Positions 43,936-53,817 of a stretch of DNA of 64,000 bases are shown in pieces. The DNA lies in assembly GCA_016791115.1 (NCBI GenBank), contig JAEUNL010000061.1, forward strand, positions 62,001 through 126,000, in the 5' to 3' direction. The position numbers were made by a program, and so were the translations under genes. Origin of the DNA: Rhodocyclaceae bacterium. Its GTDB lineage: Bacteria; Pseudomonadota; Gammaproteobacteria; Burkholderiales; Rhodocyclaceae. The notes under the pieces are model-generated. The model was not told the DNA's origin. It searched no databases and saw nothing but the letters and a program-made list of their open reading frames with translations. Each line of letters starts with the position of its first letter. Position 1 is the stretch's first letter.

Positions 43936-45141
43936 TTAGGGACGCAGAAGTGCAGGCGTGCCGGAGAATTCGATCTCATTGCCAATCAGGGGCACCTCCT
44001 GCTCGCCGGCAAAGGAAACACGATTGAACCCGCCCAGCTCGGTTCGATCAACTTTCCGCGTACCGGACACCGACCACACAATCAGGTTCCTTGTAATCCC
44101 GCGCCGGACGCTGCATCGATAGATCCCCGCGCTTTCGCGACACGACACCTCGTCGGCACCGCCGAGCCAGCGCGCTGCGACTGCGAAGGCTTCGCCCACG
44201 TCCTTGACCTTTCCCGTATCCGGTTCGATCACACCCATTCTGCGGTTGTTCCAGGCGTACTGGAACGCGCGCTCGATCCCGAGAGAAGCCTGGACCACAA
44301 ACGAGCGCAGCAGGAAATCGCGGGCCGTCGAGGCGTTCAGCACCTTGTAGCGCGAGTCGTTGGCAACCTGTGAGTTCGCGATGTACCAGCCAAACTCGGT
44401 ATTCCAGAGCGGAACCGAGGCAGCCCCTTTCGAGACCAACACGTTCCGAATCTCGCGAACGATCGGCACCACCGCTTCGGGAGGTTCGTGCGCCAGGGTG
44501 TAGAGGTGGAAACCGATCGCATCGACACAGGAAAGAACCTCTTTGTCGAGGAAATCCGCCAGCCAGCGCACGCCCTGCATCTGGTCTGTCGCCGCTGCTC
44601 CCACCACTTTGGCGGCCGGATCGATCTGTTTGATGATCGCATATGCGGAGCAGGTCAATCGCTTCAGATCCGCCGTGGTTCCTCCAAAGAACAGGGCGCG
44701 ATTCGGCTCGTTCCAGATTTCATACGCTGCAATGCGCCCGCGGTATCGTCTTACGACCGTTCGGACGTACTCTTCCCAGTCTGCCATCAACCTTGGAGGC
44801 ATGGAGTTTCCCGGCCCGTATGCCGAGGCGCGCTCCGGATCGGAGGACGCCCACTTGGGCGTGAGGCCAAGCGGATAGAGAATCTCTAGATTGGCTTGCC
44901 GCGCATCTGCGACGGCAACATCCATCGCCTCGAAGGCCCAGGCGCCTTTCGCGGGCTCGAGATAGTTCCATCCCAAGCGCGCATCCCACAGTCGCAATGA
45001 CCCGATTGACGCACTGACCGCAAGCGGCTTCTTGCCGGCATCATGAAAATGCGTACCGATGAACGCGCGATCCACCTCAGCGTAAGCAGTTACGCTGCCC
45101 GCAACGATTCCGATGAGAAAAAGCAGCAGTCGCTTGATCAT
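43936..45141 (-). CDS. Secreted GH39-like glycoside hydrolase in the EPS operon
   Basis: 401 residues from ATG 45141. A signal peptide (LLLFLIGIVAGSVTAYA) is followed by a TIM barrel: GSLRLWDARLGWNYLEPAKG, acid/base Glu in YEIWNEPN, and a candidate nucleophile Glu in LWNTEFGWYI. The C-terminal 60 residues look like a small beta domain (EVSCRESAGIYRCSVRRG). Similar proteins (often called PslG- or xylosidase-like) occur in EPS operons, where they trim or edit polymer in the periplasm. The start overlaps the upstream gene as ATGA. Confidence 0.85.
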   Translation of the reverse strand: MIKRLLLFLIGIVAGSVTAYAEVDRAFIGTHFHDAGKKPLAVSASIGSLRLWDARLGWNYLEPAKGAWAFEAMDVAVADARQANLEILYPLGLTPKWASSDPERASAYGPGNSMPPRLMADWEEYVRTVVRRYRGRIAAYEIWNEPNRALFFGGTTADLKRLTCSAYAIIKQIDPAAKVVGAAATDQMQGVRWLADFLDKEVLSCVDAIGFHLYTLAHEPPEAVVPIVREIRNVLVSKGAASVPLWNTEFGWYIANSQVANDSRYKVLNASTARDFLLRSFVVQASLGIERAFQYAWNNRRMGVIEPDTGKVKDVGEAFAVAARWLGGADEVSCRESAGIYRCSVRRGITRNLIVWSVSGTRKVDRTELGGFNRVSFAGEQEVPLIGNEIEFSGTPALLRP

Positions 45142-46565
45142 CGTCGTTTGACCCCAAGATGCCGACTCAGACCGAGTGCGACGACAAGCGCACCTGTCGC
45201 CGTGCTGGACGTTCCTCCAAACGACTTCTCGGCGACGCCTTGCAGAACGCCGAATCCGAGGAAGCCGATACATATCGACGTTACGATCAACGCATCGTCA
45301 GAGCGATCTCGAAATCCGCGGACGATTCGCACGACCAGCCAAAGGATGCAAACCAGCAGTACGGTCGTCCCAACTACACCAACGTTAAGCAGATTTTCGA
45401 GCAAAGCGTTGTGAGCCGAACCGGTTGTTCCGCCCCAAAAATTGGACCACCCGTGCGAGATCAGTTCGCGCGAGGCGCCAAGACCGTATCCAAACCACGG
45501 CTTTGCGAGCCAGGACTGATAGGCAAACTCCCAGATCGCCAAGCGACCGGTAAGGTTACGAACGTCCGCACCGTGCGACGTGCGGGAGAGGCTGCTGACG
45601 CCAAGCTCCAACAATTGATCTGTGACATCGGCGAGAAACCCGATGAATGCCAACGTGGTCGCGAATATTGCAATCAAGGCAGTCAGTCGAGGTCGCACGA
45701 CCGCCGTAACCAGGAGAACGGCAGCCACCAGGGCAAGCATGGACGTACGACTACCGCTCAGGTAAAGCGCAATGCCTCCAGAGAGAACACACACCGCATA
45801 GATTGCCCAGGCTCGCGCAAATGGCACCCGAACCCGCTCCCAGTACATGGCGGCCAGTGCACTGAGAATGCCGATTGAAGTCACCGCCCCGAGCGAATTC
45901 GGGGAGCCGAAGAGTCCTCCGATTCGCCCACCTCCTGCTGTCTCCGCCGATACGACGAGAGTAGGAGATATGACATACAGCGCCACCGAAACCAGAGATC
46001 CCATACCGAGAACGAGAGCGATTGCCCCAACGATCTGAATCCCCCGGTCTATCGGCAGTCGTGAGAGTGACCAGCCGACCAACGCCAGACTCATCAGGGC
46101 AAATCCGGTGTAAGCGGTAGTCCACTTGTCAAAGCTATAAACAATGCTCAACCACGCAACGAGCACGTAGAAAAGATACACCTTGACGGGCCCTTCTCCG
46201 CCGAGAGCGGGAGTCCTTACAAGCGTGGCCATGCTCGCGACCACAGCAAGGCCATAACAGAGCCCTTTCAGAGCGAGGTATGGTGCATTCCCGCCCACGC
46301 TTCGCAAGGACAGATCAATTGCTGCCAACGCGAACGTGAAGATCCAGACATGCATTGCATTGCTGCCGGTCCAAACAATTATCAACAGCGCAATGCCGCA
46401 CACGCTGAAGGAGATAAGTGCAAGGAAAACACTTACCGCCCAGAATGAATCCGCAAACACGAGAGAGACCAATGCGCCAACGCAAGCAAGAAAGAAAACG
46501 ACGAAGATCGCCCTCGTAAGACTTCTGTCGTATTGAGACCGAGCAGCCGTTACTAGCGTCCGCAT
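45138..46565 (-). CDS. O-antigen ligase/polymerase family membrane protein (Wzy-like)
   Basis: 475 residues from ATG 46565 (MRTLVTAARSQYDRS). About a dozen hydrophobic helices surround a large periplasmic loop. The Wzy_C-type segment includes LSGSRTSMLALVAAVLL and the loop LTGRLAIWEFAYQSWLAKPWFGYG with GSAHNALLENLLNVG. It probably polymerises the lipid-linked repeat units or transfers the chain. It overlaps the flippase gene by 13 nt. Confidence 0.9.
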   Translation of the reverse strand: MRTLVTAARSQYDRSLTRAIFVVFFLACVGALVSLVFADSFWAVSVFLALISFSVCGIALLIIVWTGSNAMHVWIFTFALAAIDLSLRSVGGNAPYLALKGLCYGLAVVASMATLVRTPALGGEGPVKVYLFYVLVAWLSIVYSFDKWTTAYTGFALMSLALVGWSLSRLPIDRGIQIVGAIALVLGMGSLVSVALYVISPTLVVSAETAGGGRIGGLFGSPNSLGAVTSIGILSALAAMYWERVRVPFARAWAIYAVCVLSGGIALYLSGSRTSMLALVAAVLLVTAVVRPRLTALIAIFATTLAFIGFLADVTDQLLELGVSSLSRTSHGADVRNLTGRLAIWEFAYQSWLAKPWFGYGLGASRELISHGWSNFWGGTTGSAHNALLENLLNVGVVGTTVLLVCILWLVVRIVRGFRDRSDDALIVTSICIGFLGFGVLQGVAEKSFGGTSSTATGALVVALGLSRHLGVKRR

Positions 46566-47842
46566 TGCGCTCTCCTGGTGAGCAAGCGCAGCGAGAAGAG
46601 CCATGCGGCGAGTTCGGCCAGCGACAACCCCCAAAGCGCCCCCACTGCTCCGGCCTGGAGTATCAGCGACGGTATCGATACCATCGCCACCAATGCCCCG
46701 ATCAAGCCTTGCCAGACAAGATCGCCGAACCTCGCCATTGATCGTAAACCGACTGATGAGACGGAGCGCAACGCGGTAATGAGAAATACGGTGCCCCACG
46801 ACACAACCATTGCCAGATCAAAATGGAAGTGCCGCGCACCAATCGCGGCGAACACAGTCTCCGCACCAAGTGCCGCTAGCCCTGTCCAGACAAATACCAG
46901 GAGACCGGAGAATTGATAAGAACGCGTCAGGATCCGTTGGAAGCTCAAATCCTCTCCAACTGAGATGCGCCTCGCCAAACCGGGCATGATTCCTTTGGCA
47001 ACCCCGGTGAAAAGCGTTTGAAGGGGAGCAAAAACAACCCGAACGGCAGACAGGGAGCCCAGTGCCGCCGCACCGAGTAGCGTCGCCACAAAATAGATGT
47101 AGCTTTGGCTTTGTACCCAACTCAGCATAGATGCCCCAAGGGATCGCGACCCGCTCCTCACCAAATGGAGAATCAGTCCGATGCGCCGCAATCTGATGGG
47201 GTGAAGCGGCAAAATGGCCAACGACAGGCAATAAACGATGACGGGCGTCGCCAAAGTGAGGAGCGCTGTAGAGCCATTCAAGTGTTGTTTGGCTGGAACC
47301 AACAAGACATAGAGCGTGAGGATACTGGCAGCCGAAGCTAGAACATCGACAGCGATCATTGACGGGAGCCTTCGTTCCACAAGGAGCAGCATTCGAACGC
47401 TTTCGCGCAGCGAGACCGCTAATGTTCCTGCGCCAACCACCAGAGCAAATCCCAGCCTCTGCCCTTCAGGCACATCTAGGGCCGACGATCCAGCTAACAC
47501 GAGCGCTATGACCACCATCGAGGCCATCACGCTGAATACCAGCACCGCAGGCAGGAGAACCGAAACATACCTTCCGGCAACGCGTGTTCCATATCGCCCT
47601 GCAGCAACCGTTATCGGCACTGTCAGAAGCGAATCGACAATGCTGAGTGCGAACATCTGAACCGACACGCCGAGCGCGAACACGCCATATTCAGATGGCC
47701 CCAAGGGGGGAATTAGGCTCAGCGCAATAATGAATGCGGTTGCGCTCTGAACAATCTGGACGAGTAGGCTCGCCTGAATGCGCCCTATCCTCAAAGCCGT
47801 ATGTCTGGTAGTGAACGGGCAGGATTCTTCATTTATCCACAT
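46553..47842 (-). CDS. Oligosaccharide flippase family protein (Wzx-like)
   Basis: 429 residues with about 12 membrane helices of the MATE/PST fold. The N-terminal core is QIVQSATAFIIALSLIPPLGPSEYGVFALGV, and LFTGVAKGIMPGLARRIS lies in the middle. The first 22 residues (MWINEESCPFTTRHTALRIGRI) are a soluble leader and a later start is possible. It should flip undecaprenyl-linked repeat units across the inner membrane. GC content and codon use in 45.1-47.9 kb look slightly lower than in flanking genes, as is usual for wzx/wzy. Confidence 0.9.
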   Translation of the reverse strand: MWINEESCPFTTRHTALRIGRIQASLLVQIVQSATAFIIALSLIPPLGPSEYGVFALGVSVQMFALSIVDSLLTVPITVAAGRYGTRVAGRYVSVLLPAVLVFSVMASMVVIALVLAGSSALDVPEGQRLGFALVVGAGTLAVSLRESVRMLLLVERRLPSMIAVDVLASAASILTLYVLLVPAKQHLNGSTALLTLATPVIVYCLSLAILPLHPIRLRRIGLILHLVRSGSRSLGASMLSWVQSQSYIYFVATLLGAAALGSLSAVRVVFAPLQTLFTGVAKGIMPGLARRISVGEDLSFQRILTRSYQFSGLLVFVWTGLAALGAETVFAAIGARHFHFDLAMVVSWGTVFLITALRSVSSVGLRSMARFGDLVWQGLIGALVAMVSIPSLILQAGAVGALWGLSLAELAAWLFSLRLLTRRAQCGR

Positions 47843-47909
47843 TCATCCGCGTAATTACACCTCGGATTCATAGAAACGGAAAACAATGCTGCTTGGCTTG
47901 TATGCCCTA

Positions 47910-48998
47910 CTACTCGTGGTAAGCCATGGGCCGGTAGCCATGTTGCTTGATCAGCGAATCGCGCTCGGAAATGCGCAGATCCTCACGCACCATTTCCTGC
48001 ACCAATTCCTGGAACGTGGTGCGCGGCTTCCAGCCAAGCTTCTGGTGGGCCCTGGAAGGATCGCCGAGAAGTGTTTCAACCTCCGTTGGCCGAAAGTACC
48101 TCGGATCGACTCGCACGATTGTGTTGCCCGATTGATCGATTCCCGTTTCGTTCGCCCCGCTGCCCTCCCAGTTGACCTGGATCCCGAGTTCGGCAGCAGC
48201 GATCTCGACAAACTGTCGCACCGAGTACTGAACACCCGTTGCGATCACGAAATCCTCGGGGTGCTCCTGTTGCAGCATTAGCCATTGCATCTCGACGTAG
48301 TCGCGCGCATGCCCCCAATCACGCAGAGCATTGAGGTTCCCGAGGTAGACGCAATCCTGAAGACCCAGCTTGATGCGAGCAAGGGCACGCGTGATCTTTC
48401 TGGTTACGAAAGTTTCGCCGCGTCGAGGCGACTCATGATTGAAAAGGATTCCGTTGCATCCGTAGATGCCGTAGGCCTCACGGTAATTGACGGTAATCCA
48501 GTAGGCATACAGTTTGGCAACCGCGTATGGGCTGCGCGGATAGAACGGCGTCGTTTCCTTCTGCGGCACCTCTTGAACGAGTCCGTACAACTCTGAGGTG
48601 GAGGCCTGATAGAAACGCGTCTTCTTTTCGAGGCCGAGAATCCGTATCGCCTCGAGTAATCGCAACGTTCCGATTGCATCGGCATTTGCGGTGTACTCCG
48701 GTTCCTCGAAGCTCACGGCAACGTGCGATTGCGCAGCGAGGTTGTAGAGTTCATCCGGCTGGACCTGTTGCAGAATCCTGATAAGGTTCGTGGAATCGGT
48801 GAGGTCGCCGTAGTGCAGGATGAAACGCCTGCCTTTCTCATGGGGATCGGCGTAGATATGGTCGATGCGATCTGTATTGAAGCTCGACGAACGGCGCTTG
48901 ATGCCGTGCACCTCGTAGCCCTTGTCCAACAGGAACTCGGCAAGGTACGAGCCGTCTTGGCCGGTCACGCCAGTGATGAGTGCAACCTTTCGGGTCAT
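47910..48998 (-). CDS. gmd: GDP-mannose 4,6-dehydratase
   Basis: 362 residues from ATG 48998. [47 protein letters not shown], catalytic QASTSELYG and [26 protein letters not shown] and [11 protein letters not shown] are standard for Gmd. It converts GDP-mannose from ManC into the 4-keto-6-deoxy sugar used by Fcl. It lies within the EPS operon between epsI and the flippase; its partner fcl is 12 kb away across the beta-helix gene. Confidence 0.97.
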   Translation of the reverse strand: MTRKVALITGVTGQDGSYLAEFLLDKGYEVHGIKRRSSSFNTDRIDHIYADPHEKGRRFILHYGDLTDSTNLIRILQQVQPDELYNLAAQSHVAVSFEEPEYTANADAIGTLRLLEAIRILGLEKKTRFYQASTSELYGLVQEVPQKETTPFYPRSPYAVAKLYAYWITVNYREAYGIYGCNGILFNHESPRRGETFVTRKITRALARIKLGLQDCVYLGNLNALRDWGHARDYVEMQWLMLQQEHPEDFVIATGVQYSVRQFVEIAAAELGIQVNWEGSGANETGIDQSGNTIVRVDPRYFRPTEVETLLGDPSRAHQKLGWKPRTTFQELVQEMVREDLRISERDSLIKQHGYRPMAYHE

Positions 48999-49026
48999 GA
49001 GAGAACTTTCATAAGATTGAATGCGA

Positions 49027-49722
49027 CTAGGCGCCGAATCGCCCGGCAAGTCGCAGGCGGGTATCTGCATCGACGGATTTCAACATGTCCGCGATGAACC
49101 TGTCTTGAAGCCGGTATGCGCTTTCGGTCGATCGGTCTATAGACGAAACGCGAACCAGCATGCCGTCGGGAACGGTTCCTTTAAGACCGTAGGCGATCTG
49201 GGTGAGCTTGCGGCCCACGCCAGGCAGGGTCGCCTTGTCCCCGATGGTGATCCAGTAGGTGATGGGTTCGTTCCTCGGCCCCTGCACGGCAACCAATCGC
49301 CTGACCACGAGGTCGCCATAGTCAACAACCGCTTTCGAAACGACATTCGAATGAACCTGGAAACCTTGCGAGGAATAGCAATACTCCGGTCTGTGCACCT
49401 GGGATTCGTCGTTGCTCTGGTCCCCGCCATAAGCGATGCTGAGCATGATCCGCTGCCCCGACCCATTGACGTAGGTACGGGAGAGGGTCTGGTTGTAGAT
49501 CTTGTTCAACTTGGCCTGCACGTCGGGGCTGACGGCTATCGGAGCGACGGATGCATCTACCTGCCATTCGCCGAAAGCGATTGGGATGGATCTTTCCAGA
49601 TCGATCCGGGCCTTTTGGTCCACGATGCGTACGGTGGGGCGCGCCGCGATTGCGAGCCCCGCGGCAACGACCATGGCGATCCCGATGAAGACCCCGCGCC
49701 GCATGGCGCCTGAGATGTTCAT
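49027..49722 (-). CDS. epsI: EpsI, exosortase-associated periplasmic protein (DUF3485)
   Basis: 231 residues from ATG 49722 ([19 protein letters not shown]), one N-terminal membrane anchor followed by a periplasmic domain. Typical EpsI text is [35 protein letters not shown] and [12 protein letters not shown] (single conserved Cys), then [13 protein letters not shown]. In other bacteria EpsI occurs fused to or next to exosortase and is needed for EPS production; its biochemistry is unclear. The start overlaps the xrtB stop as ATGA. Confidence 0.93.
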   Translation of the reverse strand: MNISGAMRRGVFIGIAMVVAAGLAIAARPTVRIVDQKARIDLERSIPIAFGEWQVDASVAPIAVSPDVQAKLNKIYNQTLSRTYVNGSGQRIMLSIAYGGDQSNDESQVHRPEYCYSSQGFQVHSNVVSKAVVDYGDLVVRRLVAVQGPRNEPITYWITIGDKATLPGVGRKLTQIAYGLKGTVPDGMLVRVSSIDRSTESAYRLQDRFIADMLKSVDADTRLRLAGRFGA

Positions 49723-50585
49723 GCCGTCTTTCCTGTGCGGAATGCCATGCGCAACACACCATCGAACGCAAAGAGCATGAGTAGCGCGGCGATGAAGAGC
49801 ACCATGCCGGCAAATCCGTGGATGAAGCCCTGCCCGGCCTCGTCGCCCATATGGTAGGTCACAAGGACGAGAATCATCACGCGCACGATGTTTGCCGCAA
49901 ACGCAATCGGCAAAATGCTGAGAAGGATCAGGCCGATGTGAAGGTACGAGCGATACCGCATCAGATAGAGATAGAGCAATCCGAGTGCGCTGAGACTGAA
50001 CATCGAGTTCAGGCCCGAGCAGGCATCTGCAACCAGCAGTTGATATTGCCCGACATTCAGAATTACACCGCTGCGGGCGATGGGATAGCCGGTCGCGTAA
50101 AGGATCGATTCGGCGACTGCGGAAACTGTCTGCTTCAAGGGTCCCGTCGCAGCATCCACGATGAGACCCGGCAGTGGAATCGCAAACGCAAAGAACAGCA
50201 CCGGGAACCAAAGCGCGCGCACGCCCGGCCAGCCTTTCATGGCAAGCAGCACGCCGAATGCGACGGGAATGAACGATCCGATATCGAGCAACGGTATGGA
50301 TTGCGAACGGCCGAGGATGTATCCCAGCAACCCGATCAGCAACAGGAGCCAGCCGATGCCCGGCCTCGGATCGCCTTCTGAAACCAGGAAGAACTGCCGC
50401 TTGTCCCAGAGCAGCCAGATCACAACGGCCACGATGAGCGGGCCATGCGCCTGCTCTTCCGTTTCCCAGATCGTTCGGGAGAAGGTCAGGAAAGTGGGCA
50501 GGTAGAGCGCACAAAGGCCGATTGCGACCGGAGCCCAACCCATCCAAACGCGTTGGGCCGGACCGTTTCCAGTTGCCGTGATCAC
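49719..50585 (-). CDS. xrtB: Exosortase B (XrtB)
   Basis: 288 residues with about eight hydrophobic helices. The exosortase active-site residues are visible: Cys189 in ADACSGLNS, Arg235 in NIVRV and His256 in FIHGFAG, with LPIAFAANI just before the Arg. The N-terminus (ETEEQAHGPLIV) is also typical. Exosortases cleave the PEP-CTERM sorting signal in the inner membrane, like an archaeosortase. The client encoded here is the PEP-CTERM protein at 55065-55577. EpsI and EpsG flank it. Confidence 0.96.
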   Translation of the reverse strand: MITATGNGPAQRVWMGWAPVAIGLCALYLPTFLTFSRTIWETEEQAHGPLIVAVVIWLLWDKRQFFLVSEGDPRPGIGWLLLLIGLLGYILGRSQSIPLLDIGSFIPVAFGVLLAMKGWPGVRALWFPVLFFAFAIPLPGLIVDAATGPLKQTVSAVAESILYATGYPIARSGVILNVGQYQLLVADACSGLNSMFSLSALGLLYLYLMRYRSYLHIGLILLSILPIAFAANIVRVMILVLVTYHMGDEAGQGFIHGFAGMVLFIAALLMLFAFDGVLRMAFRTGKTA

Positions 50586-50591
50586 GACTAA

Positions 50592-51488
50592 TCAGAAGCT
50601 GTTCATGACCACGCCGACTACGGCGGCTGTGGCGTGGTGTAGGCTATCAGACAGGTCCTGCAGTTCGCCGATGTAGCTTGCATTCTGGCGTGCGACCAGC
50701 AGCGCTGCACCGGTGCGCACCGCCACCGTCTGTGCATCCGCACCGATCTCGGCGGCCGGTGTGTCGACGATGATCACGTCGTAGCGGCTGCCGAGCGAGG
50801 CCAGGAGGTTGGAGAACGATGCCCGCGAAAGCAGTTCCTGCGGATTGGGGGGGGCCGAGCCGGCGGTGATGACGGATAGGTCCATGAGCGCGGGGACACG
50901 CTCGACGGCCGAGTCTCCTGCGCGCCCGGTGATCATCTGCGAGAGCCCGGCACGATTGGCAAGGCCGAACAGTTGATGCTGGCGCGGATTTCGCAAATCC
51001 GCGTCGATCAGCAATGTGCGCTCGCCGAGCTGAGAGAACACCACGGCGAGATTGGCAGCCAGGTAGCTGCGCCCTTCCTTGCGGCCGGCAGAGACGATCG
51101 AGATTGCGCGCCGGTCGACGTCGCCGTTGAACCAGCGCAGCAACAATTGGCTGCGCAAGGCGCGCAGCGCCTCGACTTGCCGGCTGAACGGCTGATACGC
51201 CGCAACCAGTTCTGCGGATACGTTCGACTCGCCCGGCACGAGATAGGGATAGTCGAACTGCCGTGCCAGCGCGAACTGGATGTCCTGCTCCTTGAGGAGC
51301 CCGAGCTTGATCGCGGCTTCGCCGAAGCGCAGACCCTCCTCGCGCTGCTTGTGGAGGATGCGTTCTGCATCCTCAGGCGTGAGGCGGCCTGAATCGATCA
51401 GGATGGCACCGATCGAACGGTCGTCCGCCGTCGATCGCACTTCGGTGCGAACCAGCGACCGGATGGCGGTCGCCTCAGCGGTCATCAT
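50592..51488 (-). CDS. epsG: EpsG, chain-length tyrosine-kinase-like ATPase
   Basis: 298 residues from ATG 51488, chosen for its GGAG eight bases upstream; an ATG at 51506 overlaps the epsF stop by one base and adds six residues. An MshEN-like N-terminal domain (SIGAILIDSGRLTPEDAERIL, IKLGLLKEQDI) precedes a BY-kinase-like ATPase. The P-loop reads SAGRKEGRSYLAANLA, with Arg140 where GK[ST] normally has Lys; Walker A' is LLIDADLRNPR and Walker B VIIVDTPAAE. There is no Tyr-rich tail. It is thought to work with EpsF in setting chain length. Confidence 0.9.
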   Translation of the reverse strand: MMTAEATAIRSLVRTEVRSTADDRSIGAILIDSGRLTPEDAERILHKQREEGLRFGEAAIKLGLLKEQDIQFALARQFDYPYLVPGESNVSAELVAAYQPFSRQVEALRALRSQLLLRWFNGDVDRRAISIVSAGRKEGRSYLAANLAVVFSQLGERTLLIDADLRNPRQHQLFGLANRAGLSQMITGRAGDSAVERVPALMDLSVITAGSAPPNPQELLSRASFSNLLASLGSRYDVIIVDTPAAEIGADAQTVAVRTGAALLVARQNASYIGELQDLSDSLHHATAAVVGVVMNSF

Positions 51489-51505
51489 CTTTGCATCTCC
51501 AGTCA

Positions 51506-52933
51506 TCAGCGTGGCGCGGGCAGCGCGCGGTCGGGGTTGAACCGCGGGAAGACCAGGCGCTTCTGCCGTCGTCTGCCCCTGGACTTTCGCGCGTCTGCGG
51601 CATCGAGATAACCGATCACGGGCAGCCCGAGCGCTTCGACGATGTCTTCCGGCGAGCGAACGCGGCGGTTGAGCAGTTCAAGCAGCAGTGCGAGCCCCAC
51701 GCCGAGCAAAGCGCCCACGAAGATCGATAACAGCGTGTTCAGCAGCAATTTCGGGCTCGACGGCTCGACCGGCTCGACGGCAGGGTTAAGCACGACGATG
51801 TTGGTCTGCTGCGTCTGGCTCTCGAGGTTGGTCTGCACGAGCCGTTGCGCCGTCATGTCGTAGGCTTTCTGCGCATTCTCCACTTCGCGCTGGAGCACGG
51901 TGATCTCGTCGCGCTGCTTCTTGATTTCGAGCACCTTCTTTTTCTGTGCGTCGAGCGCGGTGCGAATCTCCGCCTCGCGCTGCACATTGACGCGGGCGTT
52001 CGTGCCGACGCCGCCGGCGACCCGCTTGATCTCGGTTTCGAGCTTCGCGCGCAGGGCCTGGCCCTCCGCAACGGCCCGCAGCACCTGCGGGTGGTTCGGG
52101 CCATACTGGGAGCTGAGATCCTTGAGCTTGGCTTCCTGCCGCGCCACGTCGGCCTTGAGGCTTTGCACGAGGCCGCTCTGCAGCACCTCGGGCAACGTTT
52201 CCGTGTTGCCGGCCTGCGCCTGCCTCGAACTGGTTTCGGCCCGCAATGCCTGCATTGCCACCAACTGGCTGGAAAGTTCTTGCAGGCGGGCGTTCTCGAC
52301 GTCCAGCCTTTCGTCCGCATTGATGATGCCGTTCTCGCGCTGAAACTGTGACAGTCGCGTCTGCGCTGCCTCGAGCTGGTCACGCAGGCCCTTGGTCCGC
52401 TGATCGAACCAGCCCGCGTATTGCTTGGCGGGATCCACACGCAGCTCGACGTTGGTGTCGATGTAGGCTTGTGCGAAGGCGTTCGCAATGACCGCCGCGA
52501 ACTGCGGCTCGCCCGATTTGTAGGTGATGTTGATGACGTTGCTCTCGCGCGAGGGCTTCACGTCGAGCTGCTTGCTCAGCAGGTCGGCGAAATAGGCCTC
52601 GATCGAGCCCCTGCCCGCGGTTTCCTCCTGCCATTGCTGGCGAGCGCTGGCGTTCTGGTCGATCTTGAGCATCTGCACCACACGGCGTGCGACGCGGTCG
52701 CTCTGGATGATGTCGATCTGCGTCGCCATGTAGCCGGGGGTCATCATTCCGGGCATCAACGCCCCCAGGATGGGGTCCGGAGTTTTCACGTCGACCAGCA
52801 CCGCCGCGGATGCCGCGTATTTCTTTGGCATCACGAGACTCACGCCCACAGCCGTGCCGACGACCACCATGAAGGTCAGCAATATCACCAGCCAGCGCGC
52901 GCGGAGGATCAGCAGGAACTGTTGGAAGGTCAC
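51506..52933 (-). CDS. epsF: EpsF, polysaccharide co-polymerase (Wzz family)
   Basis: 475 residues from a GTG at 52933 (VTFQQFLLILRARWL) preceded by GAGG. Two membrane helices (LVILLTFMVVVGTAVGVSLV near the N-terminus and LLLNTLLSIFVGALLGVGLALLLELL near the C-terminus) bracket a periplasmic domain that is mostly coiled coil (about 190-400). The region after the second helix (VRSPEDIVEALGLPVIGYL) is typical of Wzz of the GumC type. It regulates polymer length and contacts EpsG and EpsE. Confidence 0.94.
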   Translation of the reverse strand: MTFQQFLLILRARWLVILLTFMVVVGTAVGVSLVMPKKYAASAAVLVDVKTPDPILGALMPGMMTPGYMATQIDIIQSDRVARRVVQMLKIDQNASARQQWQEETAGRGSIEAYFADLLSKQLDVKPSRESNVINITYKSGEPQFAAVIANAFAQAYIDTNVELRVDPAKQYAGWFDQRTKGLRDQLEAAQTRLSQFQRENGIINADERLDVENARLQELSSQLVAMQALRAETSSRQAQAGNTETLPEVLQSGLVQSLKADVARQEAKLKDLSSQYGPNHPQVLRAVAEGQALRAKLETEIKRVAGGVGTNARVNVQREAEIRTALDAQKKKVLEIKKQRDEITVLQREVENAQKAYDMTAQRLVQTNLESQTQQTNIVVLNPAVEPVEPSSPKLLLNTLLSIFVGALLGVGLALLLELLNRRVRSPEDIVEALGLPVIGYLDAADARKSRGRRRQKRLVFPRFNPDRALPAPR

Positions 52934-52943
52934 GGAACTGGCC

Positions 52944-53753
52944 TCAGAAGATGGATTCTTTGACGAAGATGATGTCGTCGGCCTTGATCGGCGCCGACAT
53001 TTCGGGCGCCATTTGCTGGACCTTGCCCTTGTCGTCACGCCGGTGGATCTGGATGCCGCGCTGGGTTCCACGAATGGTGAGGCCGCCGCCCTGCGCCAAC
53101 GCCTGCATGACGGTCATATCGCGTTCCACGCGGTAGGCACCGGGGCGCTGCACTTCGCCATAGATGTAGAACATCGGCGCACGATGCACGTAGATGGTAT
53201 CGCCGCCTGCAATGGGCAAATCCAGTTCGGCCTTGCCGCCGAGGAAGATGGCGGGCAGGTCGATTTCCTGCCGAAACGGCTTGCCGTTGCGCGTGCCTGC
53301 AAGAATGAGATTGTCCGCCCCGGTCGGCGTGATGCCGCCAGCGACTGCCAGCATGTCCGTCACCTTGGCATTCGCGACGTCGAGCGGATAGCGTCCCGGC
53401 CGATTGACCTGCCCGAGCACCGATACCTGGTTTCCGCGTATCTGCACCGGGAGGATGTTCACCTGCGGTTGAAGGACAAAACCGCCGTCGCGCAGCAGCT
53501 TGGCGATCTTCTTCTCGGCGTCGGATACGGTCAGCCCGCCCACCGCAACCTGACCGACGAGCGGAAACGAGATCGCGCCGTTTTCGGACACACGCGTTTC
53601 AAGCGTCAGGTCGGGGTTCTGGAACACGCTGATGCGGATGACGTCTCCGGGGCCGAGAACGAACTCGCTCTTGGCATCGGCAGGTGCAGCGGCGGCGAAC
53701 CCGATGTTCATCCACAGGATCGCTGCCAACAGGAAACGGAAGAAAGACTTCAT
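52944..53753 (-). CDS. epsE: EpsE, outer-membrane polysaccharide export protein (Wza family)
   Basis: 269 residues with a signal peptide (MKSFFRFLLAAILWMNIGFAAAA) but no lipobox Cys. The poly_export domain starts FVLGPGDVIRISVFQNPDL, then two SLBB beta-grasp units (VSVLGQVNRPGRYPL and FYIYGEVQRPGAYRVERDMTVMQALAQGGG) and a C-terminal KADDIIFVKESIF. It forms the outer-membrane export pore, presumably with EpsL. A long structured gap separates it from epsD. Confidence 0.95.
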   Translation of the reverse strand: MKSFFRFLLAAILWMNIGFAAAAPADAKSEFVLGPGDVIRISVFQNPDLTLETRVSENGAISFPLVGQVAVGGLTVSDAEKKIAKLLRDGGFVLQPQVNILPVQIRGNQVSVLGQVNRPGRYPLDVANAKVTDMLAVAGGITPTGADNLILAGTRNGKPFRQEIDLPAIFLGGKAELDLPIAGGDTIYVHRAPMFYIYGEVQRPGAYRVERDMTVMQALAQGGGLTIRGTQRGIQIHRRDDKGKVQQMAPEMSAPIKADDIIFVKESIF

Positions 53754-53817
53754 GGTGCAATTCCTCGTAAACGGGGGTGCGCGTCGCTCGCCAACCCCGC
53801 AGGGCGGATGTTACCGG

